Shown here in pieces: positions 1-9,092 of a stretch of 64,000 nt of DNA (positions within the stretch are counted from its first letter, which is position 1; every line of letters begins with the position of its first letter). The position numbers and the translations under genes were made by a program. The notes under the pieces were generated by a model. The model searched no databases. It saw nothing but the letters and a program-made list of their open reading frames with translations, and had not been told where the DNA came from. The DNA lies in the NCBI RefSeq assembly GCF_030409235.1, contig NZ_JAUFPO010000010.1, forward strand, positions 1-64,000. Reading direction: 5' to 3'. The stretch is from Halomonas almeriensis. Its GTDB lineage: Bacteria; Pseudomonadota; Gammaproteobacteria; Pseudomonadales; Halomonadaceae.

Positions 1-343
1 TATGACATGGGGTCAACACCTTACCGGTTTGGTCAGGTGTTGCACTCAGAATTTGCGGCCAAGCCTTGCGCAAAATCAGAGAACCCAGTTAAGGCCTTTG
101 GCTACCATTGCAACTAGAAATAATGCAAGAATTCAGGCTCAGCATGGCGTTTTCACAATACATCACCACGAAAAAATACCGATAGAAGAAGTTGGTGACA
201 GGAGTCATGTAATAAAGTACGTCATTCCATATGATAGTAAGTACAGTATTCTTAAGCAATTGTCATTGCTTGGTTATACAAGGTTCCAGCTTTTTCCTGA
301 GCTTGCGAGTATTGGTCATATAATTAAAGGGAGTTTGCTGTGA
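1..343 (+). CDS. FRG-domain protein, C-terminal fragment (5' end outside window)
   Basis: The reading frame from base 2 ends at 343. Its second half looks like the end of an FRG domain: NARIQAQHGVFT matches the usual R-I-x-A-Q-x-G-x-F-T core, and FQLFPELASIGHIIK matches the closing LFPDL-type helix. FRG domains take their name from a conserved Phe-Arg-Gly motif; that part would lie upstream and is not seen. The first ~30 residues are not recognisable, and another frame (bases 1-117) is also open there, so a frameshift or a separate upstream gene end is possible. Base composition is AT-rich, unlike the chromosome to the right. The stop overlaps the GTG start of the next gene by 4 nt (GTGA), which suggests translational coupling. 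FRG proteins often occur in mobile and phage-defence contexts, but the function of this one is unknown. Confidence 0.6.
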   Translation, partial: MTWGQHLTGLVRCCTQNLRPSLAQNQRTQLRPLATIATRNNARIQAQHGVFTIHHHEKIPIEEVGDRSHVIKYVIPYDSKYSILKQLSLLGYTRFQLFPELASIGHIIKGSLL

Positions 344-1416
344 GCTATATAGAAACATCTCCAATTAAAAATAGCACCATAATGCTTCTTTACTCTGAGC
401 GTTCTGAGATAAAGCTGGATCCTCCTTATCAAAGAATGGGTGGTGTTTGGACAAAGGAAAAGAAACAACTTCTAATTGACTCTATACTAAATGATTATGA
501 CCTCCCTAAAATATATTTTCATACATATAGCCGAGAGCAATCCTCTCTTACCGGAATTAGTTATGCGGTGATTGATGGGCGTCAAAGACTGGAGACTATA
601 TGGGGATTTATTGATGGAGACTTCACACTTTCTGATGACTTTGAATATCAGAGGGATCCGGGGATTGATCTTTCAGGTTTGAGTTATGACGACATCGCAA
701 AAGAGTACCCTAGGATAAAGATAAAGTTTGACTCTTTTGTTCTACCAGTCATCGCTGTCGATACGGATGACGAAGATCTTATAGAGGATATGTTTTATCG
801 GCTAAATGAAGCTGTACCGTTGAACGCAGCTGAAAAAAGAAATGCAATTGGCGGTGAAATGGTTCATGCCATTAGAGACTTAGCTGAGCACGACCTCTTC
901 AAAGAGAAGGTCAAGTTTAGCAATAAACGGTACCAGCATAGAGAAGTAGCAGCTCGTTTTCTTTTGTTGGAAGAAAATTTAAGGTTTGAAAAAACTTTAA
1001 TGGATACAAAGAAAGTCTATCTGGATGCAATGGCTAGGAATTACTATTCGGGGCAGTCAGATCGTGTAAACGAAATGCTAGAAGCTGCCAAGCGCGTAGT
1101 TGATAAAATGTATGACGTTTTCACCAGTAGCGATGAGCTTTTGAGGGCGCAAGGAAATATGACAGTATATTTCCTGATTTTTAGGTATGCAGTTGAACGT
1201 GGTCTTGATAGTGAGATCACTCGTCGCAAGTTAATTGACTTTAATGAAAAGCTAAAGGCCAATCGCCTTACGGCAATTGAGGATTATGAAAATTCATCTT
1301 TTGACCTTTTGGAATATGACAGGTTAACACAACAAGGAACAAACGATGCATCGAATATCAAGGAGCGCCTTTCGATCCTTAGTGAATTTGTTGGCATTGG
1401 GGAAGTAAAAATCTAA
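340..1416 (+). CDS. DUF262-family protein in an integron gene cassette
   Basis: A 358-residue protein with a GTG start coupled to the FRG gene. The N-terminal DUF262 signature is clear: PPYQR followed by W about 7 residues later (residues ~28-37), and DGRQRLETIWGF (~79-90), the DGQQR-type motif that defines this nuclease/NTPase-like domain of ParB/Srx-fold proteins. The segment LNEAVPLNAAEKRNAIGG (~153-170) is also typical. The rest is helical and not assigned. The stop codon TAA lies inside the R'' half of the attC site (1411-1417), the compact layout typical of gene cassettes. DUF262 domains are found in defence proteins such as GmrSD-type restriction enzymes and in FRG partners. A defence or toxin role is inference. 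The composition is AT-rich and foreign. Confidence 0.8.
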   Translation: MSYIETSPIKNSTIMLLYSERSEIKLDPPYQRMGGVWTKEKKQLLIDSILNDYDLPKIYFHTYSREQSSLTGISYAVIDGRQRLETIWGFIDGDFTLSDDFEYQRDPGIDLSGLSYDDIAKEYPRIKIKFDSFVLPVIAVDTDDEDLIEDMFYRLNEAVPLNAAEKRNAIGGEMVHAIRDLAEHDLFKEKVKFSNKRYQHREVAARFLLLEENLRFEKTLMDTKKVYLDAMARNYYSGQSDRVNEMLEAAKRVVDKMYDVFTSSDELLRAQGNMTVYFLIFRYAVERGLDSEITRRKLIDFNEKLKANRLTAIEDYENSSFDLLEYDRLTQQGTNDASNIKERLSILSEFVGIGEVKI

Positions 1417-1481
1417 CCAGGCGCTCAACGGGACGCCAACTACGCGCTGCTCCGTTGGCGCCCGTTAGCTTAACGTTAACT
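1411..1481 (+). other. attC: Integron attC recombination site
   Basis: The R'' core at 1411-1417 reads ATCTAAC, a perfect RYYYAAC. The R' end is at 1475-1481 (GTTAACT), with crossover expected after G1475. Between them two arms pair: 1427-1440 with 1454-1466, closed by a 13-nt loop. The upper arm has one unpaired A at 1433, the type of extrahelical base that sets strand polarity in attC folding. The site follows directly on the stop of the DUF262 gene and ends at the stop of liuE. It was recognised from structure and core boxes, not from a database match. Confidence 0.85.
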
Positions 1482-2375
1482 CCTAGTGATTGACACCCCA
1501 ACTTTCGACCGATTGGGCCGGCCGATGGTGCGGGTGATCCAGTCACCGGTGGCGGCGAGGGTGTCGAGGTCGATCCCGTGTTCGGTGCCGAGGCCGTTCA
1601 ACAGGTAGACCACGTCTTCGCTGGCGACGTTGCCGGCGGCGCCCTTGGCATAGGGGCAGCCGCCGAGGCCAGCGACGGCGCTGTCGATGACGCTGATACC
1701 TTCCTCGAGCACGGCGTAGAGATTGGCGATGGCCTGGCCGTAGGTGTCGTGGAAGTGGGCGGCGAGCTTGTCCATGGGGATGTCGCGGGTCACGGCTTCC
1801 AGCATGTGTTTGGCGGTGAGCGGGGTGCCGGTGCCGATGGTGTCGCCGAGCGAGACTTCGAAGCAGCCCATATCAAACAGAGCTCTGGCGACCCGGGCCA
1901 CCTGATCCGGTTCAATCTCGCCTTCATAGGGGCAGCCGAGCACGCAGGAGACGTAGCCGCGTACGGGTACATTGGCCTGGCGGGCGCGTTCCAGCACCGG
2001 GGCGAAGCGTTGCAGTGATTCGTTGATGGAGCAGTTGATGTTCTTCTGCGAGAAGGCTTCGCTGGCGGCGCCGAAAACCGCGACTTCCTCCACGCCGCAT
2101 TCCAGGGCGTTTTCGAGCCCTTTGAGATTGGGGGTGAGGGCAGAGTAGGTGACGCCGGGTCGACGCTGCAATCGCGTCATTACTTCGCGGTGGTCGGCCA
2201 TCTGCGGTACCCACTTGGGCGAGACGAAGCTGGCCGCTTCGATATGGCGCAGGCCGGCATTGGCGAGGCGGTCGATCAACTCGAGCTTGGTGTCGGTGGC
2301 GATGGCGTCGGGCTCGTTCTGTAGCCCATCGCGGGGGGCGACGTCGACCAGGCGGACTTGCTTGGGGAATCCCAC
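1476..2375 (-). CDS. liuE: Hydroxymethylglutaryl-CoA lyase
   Basis: A 299-residue TIM-barrel lyase that cleaves 3-hydroxy-3-methylglutaryl-CoA to acetoacetate and acetyl-CoA, the last step of leucine and isovalerate degradation. The N-terminus VDVAPRDGLQNE carries the substrate/metal-binding Arg and Asp. The family signature AGLGGCPYAKGAAGNVASED with the catalytic Cys is near residue 240. The start is GTG at 2375 with AGGAG about 9 nt upstream. It is the last gene of the liu operon, 171 nt after liuD, and that gap holds an inverted-repeat element. The stop codon TAA (1476-1478) coincides with the attC crossover point, but the C-terminus (SKVGVSITRS) looks of normal length. Confidence 0.95.
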   Translation of the reverse strand: MGFPKQVRLVDVAPRDGLQNEPDAIATDTKLELIDRLANAGLRHIEAASFVSPKWVPQMADHREVMTRLQRRPGVTYSALTPNLKGLENALECGVEEVAVFGAASEAFSQKNINCSINESLQRFAPVLERARQANVPVRGYVSCVLGCPYEGEIEPDQVARVARALFDMGCFEVSLGDTIGTGTPLTAKHMLEAVTRDIPMDKLAAHFHDTYGQAIANLYAVLEEGISVIDSAVAGLGGCPYAKGAAGNVASEDVVYLLNGLGTEHGIDLDTLAATGDWITRTIGRPNRSKVGVSITRS

Positions 2376-2437
2376 GGATAATCTCCTGCCTTGTACTAAG
2401 ACCAGTTGGCGCTAGAGCTCTTGATCGCGGCTTGCCC

Positions 2438-2528
2438 GGTGACAGCTCTCAGAGGGGGCGCTGTGAATACTTCCCTGTACGCTACCGATGCCATCCATGG
2501 CATCGGACCCCCTCTGTGAGCTGTCCCC
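2438..2528. repeat. Intergenic inverted-repeat element between liuD and liuE
   Basis: Two 21-bp arms (2438-2458 and 2508-2528) are inverted copies with two mismatches. The interior holds a second palindrome, GATGCCAtccaTGGCATC (2487-2504). The whole folds into a long nested stem. Such REP/MITE-like units are usually dispersed in many copies; no second copy was noticed in this window. It sits inside the operon, so it could stabilise or attenuate the mRNA between liuD and liuE. Confidence 0.6.
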
Positions 2529-2546
2529 GGCGCCGCTTGCTCGGTG

Positions 2547-4583
2547 TTATTCACCGCTGTTCCCAACGGCTGCGAATTCCAGCAGCACGTCGCCCTGGCC
2601 GACGGTGTCGCCGGCCTGGAAGTGGAAGCTCTCCACCTGGCCGTCGGCGGGGGCGGTCAGGGTATGTTCCATCTTCATGGCTTCCATGACCATTAGCGCC
2701 ATGCCTTTTTCCACCCGCTCGCCGGGCGCCACCAGCAGGGTCACCACGGTGCCGTGCATGGGGGCGGTGAGGGTGGATTCAGCTTCCTGGCGGCCGTGGT
2801 CGATGGCGTCCAGGCGTCGCCAGAATAGCCGTGTTTCGCGCCGTGGGTCGACCATGACGATCTCGCCGCCATCCACCAGCCGTGCCTGCAGGCGTCGGCG
2901 GTGGCCGTCCAGGGTGACAGCCACGGCGTCGCCTTCGATGGGGTGCAGGCTGCCTGCCAGAGTGGTGTCGCCAACGTGCAGTTGCCAGGCCTCGCCGGGG
3001 GCGCTCTGGCGGCCTTCCATCGTGACCAGGGCGTCGTCGTCATCCCGGCGTGTCGGGTCGCTCAAAGCGATGCGAATGGTGTTGTCGCTGTTGAGCCGAA
3101 AGCCGTCATGGCGATCCCAGGGAGAGTGGCTCTGCTGCTCGCGGCCGAGCTGATGCAGGCTCACCAGGGCGGCGGTGGCATAGTCCTCGGCGGTGTAGTG
3201 GCGCGGCGCGAACAGGTCGGCGTGGTGGTGCTCGATGAAGCGGGTATCCAGCTCGGCGGCGGCAAAGGCCGGATGGGTGGCCAGCCGCTGCAGGAAGTCG
3301 CGGTTGGTGGTCACGCCCTGGATATCCAGCGCCGCGAGGGCACGATTCAGGGTGGCCAGGGCCTGCTGGCGTTCGTCGCCGTGCACGATCAGCTTGGCGA
3401 GCATGGGGTCATAGTGCATGGAGACGCGGTCGCCGCTGGCCACGCCGCTGTCCAGACGCACCTGAGTGGTCGCGAGCCCGGCGCCGTCCAGGTCGAGTGC
3501 GAAACGATGCAGGGTGCCGGTGGCCGGCAGGAAGTCTTGGGCCGGGTCTTCGGCGTAGAGGCGGGCTTCGAAACTGTGTCCGCTGATATTCAGGTCTTGC
3601 TGAGCCAACGGCAGGGGCTCGCCCATGGCCACGAGCAGTTGCCATTCGACCAGGTCCTGCCCGGTGATCATCTCGGTGACCGGATGCTCCACCTGCAGGC
3701 GGGTGTTCATCTCCATGAAGTAGAAGGACCCGTCGGCATCCAGCAGAAACTCCACCGTGCCGGCGCCTACATAGCCGATCTCACGGGCGGCGCGTACTGC
3801 GGCTTCGCCCATCTCGCGGCGCAGCGAATCGGTCATGCCGGGGGCGGGGGCTTCCTCGAGCACCTTCTGGTGGCGACGCTGCACACTGCAGTCGCGTTCG
3901 AAGAGGTAGACGCCCTGACCCTGGGTGTCGCAGAACACCTGAACCTCCACATGGCGTGGCTGGGTCAGGTATTTCTCGATCAGCATGCGGTCATCGCCGA
4001 AGGCGGCGCGGGATTCACGGCGGCAGCCGTCGAGTGCTGCCTGGAAGTCCTCGGCGGACTCGACCACGCGCATGCCCTTGCCGCCGCCACCGGCGCTGGC
4101 CTTGAGCAGCACCGGGTAGCCGATGCGTTCGGCTTCGCGCTCGAGTAGGGCGTCGTTCTGGTCGGCGTCGTGATAGCCGGGCACCAGGGGCACGCCGGCG
4201 TCATGCATGCGGGCCTTGGCGGCGGACTTGTTGCCCATGGCGGCAATCGCCGAGGCGGGCGGGCCGACGAAGGTTATGCCGGCCTCCGCCAGTGCCGCGA
4301 CGAAGTCGCCGTTCTCGGAAAGGAAGCCGTAGCCGGGATGCACGGCCCCGGCACCGGTGCGCTGGGCGGCGGCGATCACGGCGTGGATATCCAAGTAGCT
4401 GGATTGAGCGGCGGCCGGTCCGATGCGCACGGCCTCATCGGCCTCGCGCACATGGCGGGCATCGGCATCCGCATCGGAATATACGGCCACGGTGCGCAGG
4501 CCCATGTGGCGGGCGGTGCGCATCACGCGGCAGGCGATCTCGCCGCGGTTGGCCACCAGCAGGGTGTCGAAGGCAGGGCTCAT
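2547..4583 (-). CDS. liuD: Methylcrotonoyl-CoA carboxylase, biotin-containing alpha subunit
   Basis: A 678-residue ATP-dependent biotin carboxylase plus biotin carrier, which carboxylates biotin for the conversion of 3-methylcrotonyl-CoA to 3-methylglutaconyl-CoA. Order: biotin carboxylase N-domain (LLVANRGEIACR, ~8-19), ATP-grasp with KASAGGGGKGMR (~160), catalytic ERDCSVQRRHQK and MNTRLQVEHPVTE (~290), a ~100-residue linker, and a C-terminal biotinyl domain with MEAMKMEHT in which Lys is biotinylated. The ATG at 4583 has GGAGCG upstream, and only 2 nt separate it from the liuC stop. Position next to liuB, liuC and liuE argues for methylcrotonyl-CoA rather than acetyl- or propionyl-CoA as substrate. 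Confidence 0.95.
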   Translation of the reverse strand: MSPAFDTLLVANRGEIACRVMRTARHMGLRTVAVYSDADADARHVREADEAVRIGPAAAQSSYLDIHAVIAAAQRTGAGAVHPGYGFLSENGDFVAALAEAGITFVGPPASAIAAMGNKSAAKARMHDAGVPLVPGYHDADQNDALLEREAERIGYPVLLKASAGGGGKGMRVVESAEDFQAALDGCRRESRAAFGDDRMLIEKYLTQPRHVEVQVFCDTQGQGVYLFERDCSVQRRHQKVLEEAPAPGMTDSLRREMGEAAVRAAREIGYVGAGTVEFLLDADGSFYFMEMNTRLQVEHPVTEMITGQDLVEWQLLVAMGEPLPLAQQDLNISGHSFEARLYAEDPAQDFLPATGTLHRFALDLDGAGLATTQVRLDSGVASGDRVSMHYDPMLAKLIVHGDERQQALATLNRALAALDIQGVTTNRDFLQRLATHPAFAAAELDTRFIEHHHADLFAPRHYTAEDYATAALVSLHQLGREQQSHSPWDRHDGFRLNSDNTIRIALSDPTRRDDDDALVTMEGRQSAPGEAWQLHVGDTTLAGSLHPIEGDAVAVTLDGHRRRLQARLVDGGEIVMVDPRRETRLFWRRLDAIDHGRQEAESTLTAPMHGTVVTLLVAPGERVEKGMALMVMEAMKMEHTLTAPADGQVESFHFQAGDTVGQGDVLLEFAAVGNSGE

Positions 4584-4585
4584 GT

Positions 4586-5410
4586 TCAGCGCTCCGTGGT
4601 GGATGAGGGGGCCGGCGCCCAGACGGGCCGGCGTTTCTCGAAGAAGCTGTTCAGGCCTTCCTGGCCTTCATCGCTGACGCGCAGGCGGGCGATGACCTGG
4701 CAGGTGTGCTCACGCGTGGCGGCAGTGTCCGGCTCCCGGGCCACCTCGGCCAGCAAGGCCTTGGTGGCGCGACTGGCCTGTGGCGAGGTAGCCAGCAGGG
4801 TCTCGATCATCGTTTCCAGCGCCGTGTCGAGCGCCGCCGGCTCGACGACCCGGTGCACCAGCCCCAGCGCCTCGGCTGTGGTGGCGTCCATGACCTCCGC
4901 ACTGAGTGCATAGCGACGCATCTGGCGTCGTCCGATGGCGTTCTGCACGTAGGGGCTGATGACCGCCGGCGAGAGGCCGATCTTCACTTCGGAGAGGCAG
5001 AAGCGGGCTTTCTCGGAAGCGATGACGATATCGCAGCAGGCCGCCAGCCCCACGGCTCCGCCGTAGGCCGCCCCCTGCACCCGGCACAGGGTCGGGCAGG
5101 GCAGGCTATCGAGCCGCTGCATCATGCTCGCCAGCTCCCGCGAGTCGGCCAGGTTGTCCTCGACGTCATACTCGACCATGCGCTGCATCCAGCCCAGATC
5201 CGCCCCGGCAGAAAAATGCCGACCCGCCGAACCCAGCACCAGCAGCCGAACCTCCCCGCGTTCCGCCGCCTCGGCCACCGCCGTCAGATGCGCATTCAAC
5301 TCCGCGATCAAGGCATCATCAAAGGCATTCAGCACCTCCGGCCGATCCAGCGTCAGCCACGCGACGCAGCGGTCGTCGGTCTCGAGTCTTGAGTAGTTTG
5401 TGTGTGGCAT
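4586..5410 (-). CDS. liuC: Methylglutaconyl-CoA hydratase (enoyl-CoA hydratase family)
   Basis: A 274-residue crotonase-fold enzyme expected to hydrate 3-methylglutaconyl-CoA to HMG-CoA. Features seen: the CoA/oxyanion segment GSAGRHFSAGADLGWMQRM (~60-79), the second oxyanion region RVQGAAYGGAVGLAACCDI (~108-127) and SEVKIGLSPAVISPYV (~140). The ATG at 5410 follows GAGGGG. Assignment among the many crotonase paralogues rests on its place between the two carboxylase subunits. Confidence 0.92.
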   Translation of the reverse strand: MPHTNYSRLETDDRCVAWLTLDRPEVLNAFDDALIAELNAHLTAVAEAAERGEVRLLVLGSAGRHFSAGADLGWMQRMVEYDVEDNLADSRELASMMQRLDSLPCPTLCRVQGAAYGGAVGLAACCDIVIASEKARFCLSEVKIGLSPAVISPYVQNAIGRRQMRRYALSAEVMDATTAEALGLVHRVVEPAALDTALETMIETLLATSPQASRATKALLAEVAREPDTAATREHTCQVIARLRVSDEGQEGLNSFFEKRRPVWAPAPSSTTER

Positions 5411-5662
5411 GGGGAACCCCTCGACAAGTGTGAAGAGGGAAGAACGGCGCTGCGCGCCTGGAAGAGTGAAGAACGCGGCTCGCAGAAATCCCTTGACACC
5501 ACATATCCTGGCATCAGCCTGCCTTCTTCCTTCTTCCTTCTTCCTTCTTCCTTCTTCCTTCTTCCTTCTTCCTTCTTCCTTCTTCCTTCTTCCTTCTTCC
5601 TTCTTCCTTCTTCCAGCCGCTCGTATCTCGTTTCTCGCAGCTCGTTTCTGGCGCGTAGCGCC
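5411..5662. repeat. Intergenic heptamer array, (TTCTTCC)x13, between liuB and liuC
   Basis: Bases 5524-5614 are a perfect tandem array of TTCTTCC, 13 units of 7 bp. To its left (5425-5480) are degenerate copies of the complement (gaagagggaagaa) around a small hairpin (ggcgc/gcgcc). To its right the text ttccagccgctcg recurs near 56660. There is no gene in this gap; open frames across it are repeat translations. On the liu transcript the array would read as a GGAAGAA repeat. Confidence 0.9.
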
Positions 5663-7270
<1,608 letters not shown>

Positions 7271-7429
7271 GTTTTGTTTCCTGAACTGGCTTGCGTGGTT
7301 TGGTACGCGAGCTTCCGGCGTCGGCAAAGTTGAAAGAGGGAAGGCGGCACTTCGTGCCTTGAAGAGGGAAGAAAACCCTTGAAGTCACACTCTGGCACTA
7401 GACTTCCTTCTTCCTTCTTCCTTCTGCGT
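7271..7429. repeat. Intergenic heptamer-derived sequence between liuA and liuB
   Basis: The gap contains degenerate gaagaggga/gggaaga units (7329-7378) around a short hairpin (ggcggcacttcgtgcc), then a short TTCTTCC array (7404-7425). The layout matches the gap between liuB and liuC: purine-rich units, a small stem, then the inverted pyrimidine heptamers. No gene is seen. Confidence 0.75.
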
Positions 7430-8599
7430 TTACGCCGATTCATTAAACACTTCCCGCCCGATCAGCATGCGGCGGATTTCGCTGGTGCCGGCGCCGATTT
7501 CGTAGAGTTTGGCGTCGCGGAGCAGTCGGCCGGTGGGGTATTCGTTGATGTAGCCGTTGCCGCCGAGCAGCTGGATGGCGTCGAGGGCGACCTGGGTGGC
7601 CTTTTCGGCGCAGTAGAGGATGGCGCCGGCGGCGTCCTTGCGCGAGGTGTGGCCGCGGTCGCAGGCGCCGGCGACGGCATACAGGTAGGCACGGCAGGCG
7701 TTCAGGGTGGTCAGCATGTCGGCGACCTTGCCCTGTACCAGCTGGAATTCACCGATGGCCTGGCCGAACTGCTCGCGCTCGTGGAGGTAGGGCACCACCA
7801 CGTCCATGGCGGCCTGCATGATGCCGATGGGGCCGGCGGCCAGCACGGTACGCTCGAAGTCCAGGCCGCTCATCAGCACCCGCGCGCCCTTGTTAACCTC
7901 GCCGAGGACATTCTCGGCGGGCACCTGGCAGTCCGTGAAGACCAGCTCGCAGGTGTTGGAGCCGCGCATGCCGAGCTTGTCGAGCTTCTGAGCGGTGGAG
8001 AAGCCCTCCATGCCTTTCTCGATGATGAAGGCGGTAATTCCCTTCGAGTCGGCGTCCGGATCGGTCTTGGCGTAGACCACCAGTACATCGGCGTCGGGGC
8101 CGTTGGTGATCCACATCTTGTTGCCGTTGAGCACATAGTGATCGCCGCGCTTCTCGGCCTTGAGCTTCATGGAGACCACATCGGAGCCGGCGCCCGGCTC
8201 GGACATGGCCAGGGCGCCGACCTGGTCGCCGCTGATCAGGCCGGGCAGGAATCTGGCCTTCTGCTCGGCATTGGCGTTGAGCTTGATCTGGTTGACGCAG
8301 AGGTTGGAGTGGGCGCCGTAGGAGAGCGCCACCGAGGCGCTGGCCCGCGAGATCTCTTCCATGGCGATGCAGTGAGCCAGGTAGCCCATGCCGCTACCGC
8401 CGTCTTCCTCGGCCACGGTAATACCCAGCAACCCCATGTCGCCAAACTTTTTCCAGAGATCGGCCGGAAATTCGTTTTGCGCATCGATCTCCGCGGCGCG
8501 GGGGGCGATCTCGTCACGCGCAAAGGCGTTGACCTGGTCGCGCAGCATGTTCAGCTCATCGGGGAGCCCGAAGTCGAGAGGCTGATAGGGCGAATACAT
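7430..8599 (-). CDS. liuA: Isovaleryl-CoA dehydrogenase
   Basis: A 389-residue FAD acyl-CoA dehydrogenase that oxidises isovaleryl-CoA to 3-methylcrotonyl-CoA, passing electrons to ETF. ACAD signatures are present: [18 protein letters not shown] (~125-143), [19 protein letters not shown], the flavin-binding [35 protein letters not shown] near the C-terminus, and YEIGAGT with the Glu expected as catalytic base in the IVD clade. The start at 8599 ([10 protein letters not shown]) has GGAG about 9 nt upstream; an upstream extension to 8641 is unlikely. It is the first gene of the liu operon. Confidence 0.95.
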   Translation of the reverse strand: MYSPYQPLDFGLPDELNMLRDQVNAFARDEIAPRAAEIDAQNEFPADLWKKFGDMGLLGITVAEEDGGSGMGYLAHCIAMEEISRASASVALSYGAHSNLCVNQIKLNANAEQKARFLPGLISGDQVGALAMSEPGAGSDVVSMKLKAEKRGDHYVLNGNKMWITNGPDADVLVVYAKTDPDADSKGITAFIIEKGMEGFSTAQKLDKLGMRGSNTCELVFTDCQVPAENVLGEVNKGARVLMSGLDFERTVLAAGPIGIMQAAMDVVVPYLHEREQFGQAIGEFQLVQGKVADMLTTLNACRAYLYAVAGACDRGHTSRKDAAGAILYCAEKATQVALDAIQLLGGNGYINEYPTGRLLRDAKLYEIGAGTSEIRRMLIGREVFNESA

Positions 8600-8674
8600 G
8601 GCGAACTCCACGGGTCGTGTTTGGCGCCTGGGGCGCGACAAGGGTTTATCAGCGATGCAAAAAGTCTAAGACAG

Positions 8675-8692
8675 CTTTACGTTAACGTAAAG
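8675..8692 (-). promoter_or_regulatory. Perfect 18-bp palindrome upstream of liuA, probable LiuR-type operator
   Basis: CTTTACGTTAACGTAAAG is a perfect 9+9 inverted repeat, 75 bp upstream of the liuA start. LiuR, the MerR-family regulator of leucine catabolism in proteobacteria, acts on palindromes of this general type upstream of liu operons. No liuR gene is in the window, so the regulator is inferred. Confidence 0.65.
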
Positions 8693-8719
8693 GTAACAAG
8701 TTCAGAGTTAGACCAAGGT

Positions 8720-9056
8720 TGATGGGGGAACCAGAAGGAAGAGGAAAGAGGGAAGAGCTGGAAGCCGGAAGCCGGAAGCTGGAAGTGGCGTGGTGCAGGA
8801 AGCGAGTCGCGAGCGACGAGAAACGAGCGGTTGGAAGCAAGCCGCGGGCGGGTAGCAAAAGCTGAAGGCAGAGGGAAGATAAAAAGAGGGATGAGGGATG
8901 AGGGATGAGGGATGAGGGATGAGAGAGTAGAGAGGCAAGAGGCGAGGGGCGAAAGGCGAAAGGCGAAAGGCGAAAAGCGAAAGGCGAAAAGCGAAAGGCG
9001 AAAGGCGAGAGGCGGGGGCTGGGAGACAGGAGCCGGGGTGTTGGGGGTTTGGGGTT
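8720..9056. repeat. Mosaic of heptamer arrays upstream of liuA
   Basis: No gene is seen; the sequence is a chain of different 7-bp repeats. From 8733 it reads as degenerate xxGGAAG units, including GGAAGCC/GGAAGCT at 8760-8787. At 8886-8920 there are five units of GAGGGAT. At 8941-9017 there are eleven units of GGCGAAA with few substitutions (AGCGAAA twice, GGCGAGG, GGCGAGA, GGCGGGG). Period 7 holds although the unit changes three times. Open frames here are low-complexity artefacts. Confidence 0.85.
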
Positions 9057-9084
9057 GGGCAGGCCGTGGGGGCACGGCCTGCCC
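9057..9084 (-). terminator. Hairpin after the zinc-free MDR reductase gene
   Basis: A perfect 12-bp stem (9057-9068 with 9073-9084) with a GGGG loop lies 9 nt beyond the stop of the reductase gene. No T-run follows on either strand, so it may act as an RNA 3'-end stabiliser or a weak terminator. Confidence 0.55.
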
Positions 9085-9092
9085 GGAAGGGT

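Noticed and set aside
14..42. Inverted repeat CAACACCT/AGGTGTTG at the left edge as a second attC
   Set aside because: It lacks RYYYAAC/GTTRRRY cores and a second arm pair, and lies in a possibly coding stretch.
5524..5614. Possible CRISPR array
   Set aside because: Units are 7 bp and contiguous without spacers; these are simple tandem repeats. No CRISPR array was seen in the window.
8677..9075. Minus-strand open frame of 132 codons
   Set aside because: It is a translation of the heptamer arrays (repeating LIPHPSS / FAFRLSP) with no family or ribosome site.
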